From NCBI GenBank assembly GCA_050693895.1, contig JBOGWS010000080.1:1-64000 (forward strand): a stretch of 64,000 bases of DNA. The letters run 5' to 3'. Each line of letters starts with the position of its first letter. The first letter of the stretch is position 1. The notes under the pieces were generated by a model, which was not told the origin of the DNA, did no database searches, and was given only the letters and a program-made list of their open reading frames with translations. Shown one piece after another: positions 59,526 through 64,000 of the stretch. Made by a program: the position numbers and the translations under genes. The stretch is from WHSV01 sp050693895. Its GTDB lineage: Bacteria > Actinomycetota > CADDZG01 > WHSQ01.

Positions 59526-60584
59526 TTGGCCAAGCGACGCGGACGCCACCTTGCGCGTGTGCTCTTGGTGCTGGCGGTGCTGTTGATGCCGGTGGCTTGC
59601 ACCGAGGGGGAGAGCCAGGTCTCCGAGCGGGAGGCGGAGCCGGCGCCGGAGTTCACGGGACGGATCCTGACCACGGGGGGGTTTCGCGATCCGGCAATGC
59701 AGATCCACGACCTGACCGAGGACACCACCGAGCGCATTCGGTTGCCGGGCGATCCTGAGGTTGTCGACGCCTTCTGGAGCGAGGCGGGGGATTCCGCCTA
59801 CGTCCTCGCGGAGGCTGCATCCACCGGACTCATGCTCGAAATAGGTGCCGATGGAAGAGTCCGGCGATTTGGCGAGGCCCTGCCCGGCTATGGGACCACG
59901 GCAGATCTCGGAGGCTCGCTCCTTCTGGCCACAGTTTGCAGGCGGAACGACCCCTCGATACTGGTCATGGACGTCGAGGAGCCTGGTGATTGGAGGAAGG
60001 TGGCTTCCGGCTGCAGCGGCGCTCTGTCGCCGAACGGTCAAGAGGTCGTGTATTCGCCGGACGGGCGCGCGCTGTGGACGATTGCGGCGTCGGGGCAGGG
60101 GCGGACTCGCAAGATCGCAGATCTGGAAGATCTCTCTGGGGTCGAGCCCCACGAGGTATCTCTTGCGCGCATCGAGAGCATCGATTGGGGCGACGGGGGC
60201 ATCGCACTCGAGGTGTCCATAGGTGACCGTTTGCTTGCGGTGTTGGTGGGTGAAGACGGGAGCGTCGGCGCGACCGCGGGGGATCCCGGCGTGAACGAGC
60301 TCGACCTCACCTGGCAACCCGGCGGAGACAGGCTTGCAGTCGTGACCTTCAGCTCGGCGTTCAATGATGCCGAGGCCGTCCTTCGCATGATCGACGCGGA
60401 CCGGCGCGAGGGTCAGGTCGTGGCGATCGATCCGAGCCGGTTCTTCAACATGACCTGGTCGCCCGAAGGCGATTACCTCGTCGCCACGACGTCTGACGGA
60501 CGGTGGCTGTTCGCGGATGCCGAGGGCAACTGGCTGAAAAGCGAACACATCTTGGCTGCCGGCACGCTCGACTGGGCGCAATGA
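59526..60584 (+). CDS. Lipoprotein with WD40/TolB-like beta-propeller
   Basis: A 352-residue lipoprotein. The signal peptide has a basic start, a hydrophobic core and lipobox VACT with the lipidated C25. The remainder has repeated YVLAE, VVYSPDGRALW, LTWQPGGDRLAVV, MTWSPEGDYLVAT units that match a WD40-like or TolB-like propeller. The start is TTG at 59526 with a GGAGGGG box. It heads an operon with an FtsX-type permease and an ATPase, so it may be the extracytoplasmic partner of that ABC system. Confidence 0.82.
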   Translation: MAKRRGRHLARVLLVLAVLLMPVACTEGESQVSEREAEPAPEFTGRILTTGGFRDPAMQIHDLTEDTTERIRLPGDPEVVDAFWSEAGDSAYVLAEAASTGLMLEIGADGRVRRFGEALPGYGTTADLGGSLLLATVCRRNDPSILVMDVEEPGDWRKVASGCSGALSPNGQEVVYSPDGRALWTIAASGQGRTRKIADLEDLSGVEPHEVSLARIESIDWGDGGIALEVSIGDRLLAVLVGEDGSVGATAGDPGVNELDLTWQPGGDRLAVVTFSSAFNDAEAVLRMIDADRREGQVVAIDPSRFFNMTWSPEGDYLVATTSDGRWLFADAEGNWLKSEHILAAGTLDWAQ

Positions 60585-60621
60585 GCGCAGCGCTGGCTCG
60601 CCCGGACCAAAGGGCAAACGC

Positions 60622-63222
60622 GTGAAGGCGCTGGTGCGCCTCTTGCGATGGCCCTCACTTGCCGGCGCGGTGTTCGTATCGGCCGCGATCCTCGTGTGTG
60701 CGACCGCCGTCGCCCCCCTGTTTCTCGCCAGGTCGGGCGCGGCGATCTTCCAGGACTACGCGGACGCCCAGGGAGAGGAAGGAGCCGTCACGATCGCGAA
60801 CGATGGCGCCTTCGCGGCCGATGTAGCGAACTATCGGGACGGGCTGGTGGTCGATACGGCTCCCGACCAACTCGGCGAGCCGAGACGCACGATGATTGGG
60901 GCCGAGTCGTTCATGCAGGGTCAGCGCGGGGGATACGCAGCACGGCCGATCTTCCGCACCGGGGCCCTCGACCATGTCGAGCAGCTCACCGACGGTCCCG
61001 CTCGGGGAGTGTGGATCTCGAGCTTCCTCGCGAAGCGCATGGACGCGGGGCCGGGAGACATCGTGACGCTGGGCAGCGACCCCAGTGTCGACGTCGAGGT
61101 GGCGGGTGTGTTCCGCGACCTCCTTGAACTGCCGAGAAGCGACTACTGGTCGCCCCTCGATAACCTGATCTATCAGAGACCGACCGAGCAGCTACGGCCC
61201 CCGGACCCCCTGGTTGTGGACCGCGCCACCTTCTTTGAAATCGAGAATGCCCTCGGAGACTTTAGGGGCGAGTCTCGTTGGGAGTTCCCTGTCGACGCCG
61301 GCAATATGACTCTCGGCGAAGCGACCGAGGCCGCGACGGCTACGTCGAGGTGGGCCGCGATTCTGCGCGACCCGACTACTGAGCCTGGGGCCGCGATGCT
61401 ATCGGCCAACTTCGTCTCGCTTCTGAGGGGATGGGCCGATCTCGCCGAAAAAGCGGTCACCTCGATATCCGGCCCGGTCGACATGCTGGCGTTCGGGGGC
61501 CAGGCCGTGGCCCTGCTCGTCATTGCAGGATCGGGCTTCTTTATCGTGGGTCGGAGAAGGACGGAGTTCATGCTGCTTCATGCACGCGGCATCGGCCCTC
61601 TGAGACTCGGGTTCGGGGCAGCGGTCGAGGGATTGCTCCCCGTGGCCGCGGGCGCGGCCGCAGGGGGTGCTATCGCTTGGTTGTTTCTCGAAGCTGCGGG
61701 ACCGGACGGTCTGTTCGGTCGGGCGGTGGCGTTCGAAGCAGCGCGCGCCGGAGCCATCATGGCGGGCGCGTCCCTCTTGCTGCTCGGGGCGAGCGTTGCG
61801 CTTGCGGTGCGAGCCCAGGCACACGAGGGCTTCGGTCGTGTCGGTCGGTCGGCCGCGCGAGTTCCCTGGGAGTTGCTTATTCTGGTTCTGGCCGCTGCCT
61901 CACTCTACGAGCTCCTGACGCGCGGCGTGACGCCGGTCGAAGGCCTGGGCGACGCCGTTCCGCGCATGGATCGCCTGGTCATCCTCTTCCCCATCCTTTT
62001 TCTGACCGGGGCGGCGGGCCTGGCCTCCCGAGCCCTCAGACACGGGCTCCCACGCCTGCGCGCGGCCGGCGGAAGATGGCCTCCGGCCCTCTACGTAGCG
62101 ACGAGAAGACTTGCGTCCACGGGCCGGTCGGCCGCGGCCCTCGTCACTGCCGCAACGGTTGCTATCGGGATGTTCGCCTACTCCGCCATCATCTCTTCGT
62201 CCGCGGAGGCAACGGCCTCTCAAAAGTCGTTGATCAGGGTGGGTAGCAGCGTCTCCGCGAGCATCAGCGCCCCTCCGGAGGTGCTTGATTCCGCCGGCTT
62301 CGACAACACGCCGGTGATCCGCTACACGGGGGCCAGGCTCGGCGCCGATGTGACGGACGCGGTCGATGTCATCGCCGTCGACCCGGCGACATTCGACGAG
62401 GCTGCGTTCTGGGACTCTCGGTTCTCCGACGTGTCGCTCGAGGAGTTGCTGACTCGCATCGACGGCGACACGGATGATGGCGTCCCAGTGGTGGTTGCGG
62501 GATCGGCACCGGACGCGACGCTGCTGCAGATCTCGAGCTACGAGGTCCCGATCGAGGTCGTGGGACGAGCCGAGACCTTCCCAGGGGTTCTCGAAGGGCG
62601 GCCGCTCATTGTGGTCGCTCGCGAACCATTGACGGAAGCGCTGGCGGCGAACGACGCGACGCTTCGCATCGGGGAAGGCGACTTCCAGGTTTGGGGCAAC
62701 GGCACACCGTCCGAGATGAATACGGCATTCGTTGCGGCCGGTGAGTCGGTGCACACGCTTGTGAGCGCTGCCGAGTTGCGAGACACGCCACCATTCTTGG
62801 CTTTGACCTGGACCTTTGGTCTGCTCGAGGCTCTCGGTGTGCTCATCGGACTGGTAACGCTCGTCGGCATGTTCCTCTACCTGCAAACGCGCCAGCGCGA
62901 GCAACAGGTCTCTTACGCCCTCGGTGCCAGAATGGGTCTCGAGCGGGGTTCCCACCGGCTTTCGATCGGGATCGAGATGACCGGAATGCTCGGGGCATCT
63001 GTACTGCTCGGGCTGGTGCTCGCAATCATCGTGACCGTGCCGACCCACGATCACATCCAGGTGTTCTCCGATCCGGGTTCCGTTCCGCTGGTGCAGATTC
63101 CGGCAGCCACCCTGGCTCTGGCCGCGGCCGTCGTGCTCGCCGCTGCTTGGATGGGTGCGTGGTTCGTGCAAAGAGAAGCCGACCGAACCGACGTAGCGCA
63201 GGTGATGCGGCTTGCCCGCTGA
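60622..63222 (+). CDS. FtsX-type ABC transporter permease
   Basis: An 866-residue membrane protein of the FtsX/MacB permease superfamily with a tandem layout: an N-terminal helix (about 14-36), a large extracytoplasmic domain (about 38-290), a membrane hairpin block (about 292-470), a second extracytoplasmic domain (about 540-720) and a final block of three helices (about 730-850). FtsX-like helices occur at 292-340 and 735-760. Such proteins couple ATP use to work outside the membrane, such as lipoprotein release, peptide export or hydrolase control. The start is GTG 60622. It overlaps the ATPase gene by 11 bp. Confidence 0.87.
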   Translation: MKALVRLLRWPSLAGAVFVSAAILVCATAVAPLFLARSGAAIFQDYADAQGEEGAVTIANDGAFAADVANYRDGLVVDTAPDQLGEPRRTMIGAESFMQGQRGGYAARPIFRTGALDHVEQLTDGPARGVWISSFLAKRMDAGPGDIVTLGSDPSVDVEVAGVFRDLLELPRSDYWSPLDNLIYQRPTEQLRPPDPLVVDRATFFEIENALGDFRGESRWEFPVDAGNMTLGEATEAATATSRWAAILRDPTTEPGAAMLSANFVSLLRGWADLAEKAVTSISGPVDMLAFGGQAVALLVIAGSGFFIVGRRRTEFMLLHARGIGPLRLGFGAAVEGLLPVAAGAAAGGAIAWLFLEAAGPDGLFGRAVAFEAARAGAIMAGASLLLLGASVALAVRAQAHEGFGRVGRSAARVPWELLILVLAAASLYELLTRGVTPVEGLGDAVPRMDRLVILFPILFLTGAAGLASRALRHGLPRLRAAGGRWPPALYVATRRLASTGRSAAALVTAATVAIGMFAYSAIISSSAEATASQKSLIRVGSSVSASISAPPEVLDSAGFDNTPVIRYTGARLGADVTDAVDVIAVDPATFDEAAFWDSRFSDVSLEELLTRIDGDTDDGVPVVVAGSAPDATLLQISSYEVPIEVVGRAETFPGVLEGRPLIVVAREPLTEALAANDATLRIGEGDFQVWGNGTPSEMNTAFVAAGESVHTLVSAAELRDTPPFLALTWTFGLLEALGVLIGLVTLVGMFLYLQTRQREQQVSYALGARMGLERGSHRLSIGIEMTGMLGASVLLGLVLAIIVTVPTHDHIQVFSDPGSVPLVQIPAATLALAAAVVLAAAWMGAWFVQREADRTDVAQVMRLAR

Positions 63223-64000
63223 GCGAAATCAGGAAGCAGCCTCCTGCCACGGCCTCGTGAAGATCTACTGGACCGCGAGCGGCGAGGTCCACGCGCTGAA
63301 GGGCATCGACGCGGTATTTCCGAGCCGTTCTGTGACTGCGGTCGTCGGGCCTTCGGGAAGCGGAAAGTCTTCGCTGCTTCGCATCCTCGCGGGCCTCGAT
63401 CTCGCGACCGCCGGCGCCGTCACGATCGGCGGCACGAACGTCGCGGGGGTCAAGGCGCGCGCGCTGAGGCAGATTCGTCGCAGGTTCACCGGATACGTCT
63501 TCCAGCGACCCTCCGACAACCTGATTCCCTACCTCACCGTTGGTGGTCACATGAGGCAGGCTGCCCGCCTTCGAAGAACGAAACTCGACTCGAACGAGCT
63601 GCTCGAGAAGCTCGGGCTCCAGGGGCGCGCGCATCACAAGCCCGATCAACTCTCGGGCGGTGAGCAACAGAGGCTGGCGTTCGCGCAGGCGGTGGTCGGG
63701 AACCCGTACATGGTTGTGGCCGACGAGCCGACCTCCGAGCTCGACAGCAGGTCGGCGAAGGCCCTGCTCGATACGGTGTCGTCCCTCACCGACCTCGGGG
63801 CCAGCTTCGTTATCTCGACCCACGATCCCGAGGTCGTCAAGATGGCCGACCGGACGCTTCACCTCCGGCACGGCGCGCTCGAGGCCGAAAGCCACCAGAT
63901 GCGAACCCTTTCGGTGATCGACCATTCGGGACGCATCCAGCTTCCGCCAGGCGCCTTGGAGATGTTCCCGGATCGCCGCGGAGTGATCCAAGTCGACTCG
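63212..64000 (+). CDS. ABC transporter ATPase with C-terminal extension (partial)
   Basis: A LolD/MacB-type ATPase, cut by the right edge after 263 residues. Walker A is GPSGSGKSS, the Q-loop is YVFQRPSDN, the signature LSGGEQQR, Walker B MVVADEPTS and the H-loop STHDPE. After the ATPase core the frame continues with LSVIDHSGRIQLPPGALEMF, which resembles an AbrB-like swapped-hairpin element, unusual in this family. The TTG at 63212 overlaps the permease stop; a GTG at 63257 is a later option. No stop is reached, so the true length is unknown. Confidence 0.85.
   Translation, partial: MPAERNQEAASCHGLVKIYWTASGEVHALKGIDAVFPSRSVTAVVGPSGSGKSSLLRILAGLDLATAGAVTIGGTNVAGVKARALRQIRRRFTGYVFQRPSDNLIPYLTVGGHMRQAARLRRTKLDSNELLEKLGLQGRAHHKPDQLSGGEQQRLAFAQAVVGNPYMVVADEPTSELDSRSAKALLDTVSSLTDLGASFVISTHDPEVVKMADRTLHLRHGALEAESHQMRTLSVIDHSGRIQLPPGALEMFPDRRGVIQVDS

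Overview
The window looks like chromosomal DNA of a high-GC, probably uncultured actinomycetote. This is an inference from GC-rich codon use, frequent GTG and TTG starts, strong Shine-Dalgarno boxes and many 4-base ATGA/GTGA gene overlaps. Family content agrees: a subunit I+III fused cytochrome oxidase, TDIEGST-type cyclase/STAND proteins, a DUF664/DinB remnant, MMPL and TetR, and the galU-moeA-moaC order. No rRNA, CRISPR array, transposase or integrase was seen. One tRNA-Arg(CCU) lies at the left edge.

Layout. 1-2640: short repeats, the tRNA, a lone secreted sulfatase and two gene-poor stretches. 2646-7469: a four-gene aa3-type oxidase operon (subunit II with cytochrome c domain, fused I+III, a small membrane protein, CtaG). 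7640-13246: a collapsed DUF664 gene, an S33 aminopeptidase, a coiled-coil M15 peptidase, a coiled-coil unknown and two membrane proteins. 13365-18319: two groups built on Asp-box propellers, one translationally coupled to a MoaD/ThiS-like protein ending in Gly-Gly, the other followed by a free copy of its own C-terminal domain and an acidic protein. 18356-26494: TauE exporter, membrane NACHT NTPase, SDR, methyltransferase and a cyclase/STAND/TPR regulator. 26561-34176: alpha-dioxygenase-like haem protein, two DUF998 paralogues, a flippase-like protein, SGNH lipoprotein and an unknown membrane protein. 34242-38833: MMPL exporter with divergent TetR and a clear operator, an AlkZ/YcaQ-like protein and a tiny zinc-ribbon protein. 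39001-48065: fumC, ECF sigma/anti-sigma pair, CoA-disulfide-reductase-like enzyme with IMPase, methyltransferase and rhodanese, then an ABC exporter and SDR. 48154-54111: PAS sensor without output domain, two small reverse-strand genes lacking a standard start, an AbiEi/DUF559 protein behind a CRP-type palindrome, then uppP, mtnP and FmdB. 54211-64000: GGDEF sensor, galU-moeA-moaC, DUF4177-like and DUF192 proteins, and a lipoprotein/FtsX permease/ATPase operon cut by the right edge.

The most unusual signal is regulatory. Three distant loci carry three GTGACG-type hexamers spaced exactly 11 bp apart: ahead of the M15 peptidase (10604-10631), the second propeller cassette (15072-15099) and an unknown membrane protein (32632-32659). 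The spacing fits an OmpR/PhoB-family response regulator, and MtrA-like control is a reasonable inference, so these genes probably form an envelope-related regulon. The last locus also has a leader hairpin that can cover its own ribosome binding site.
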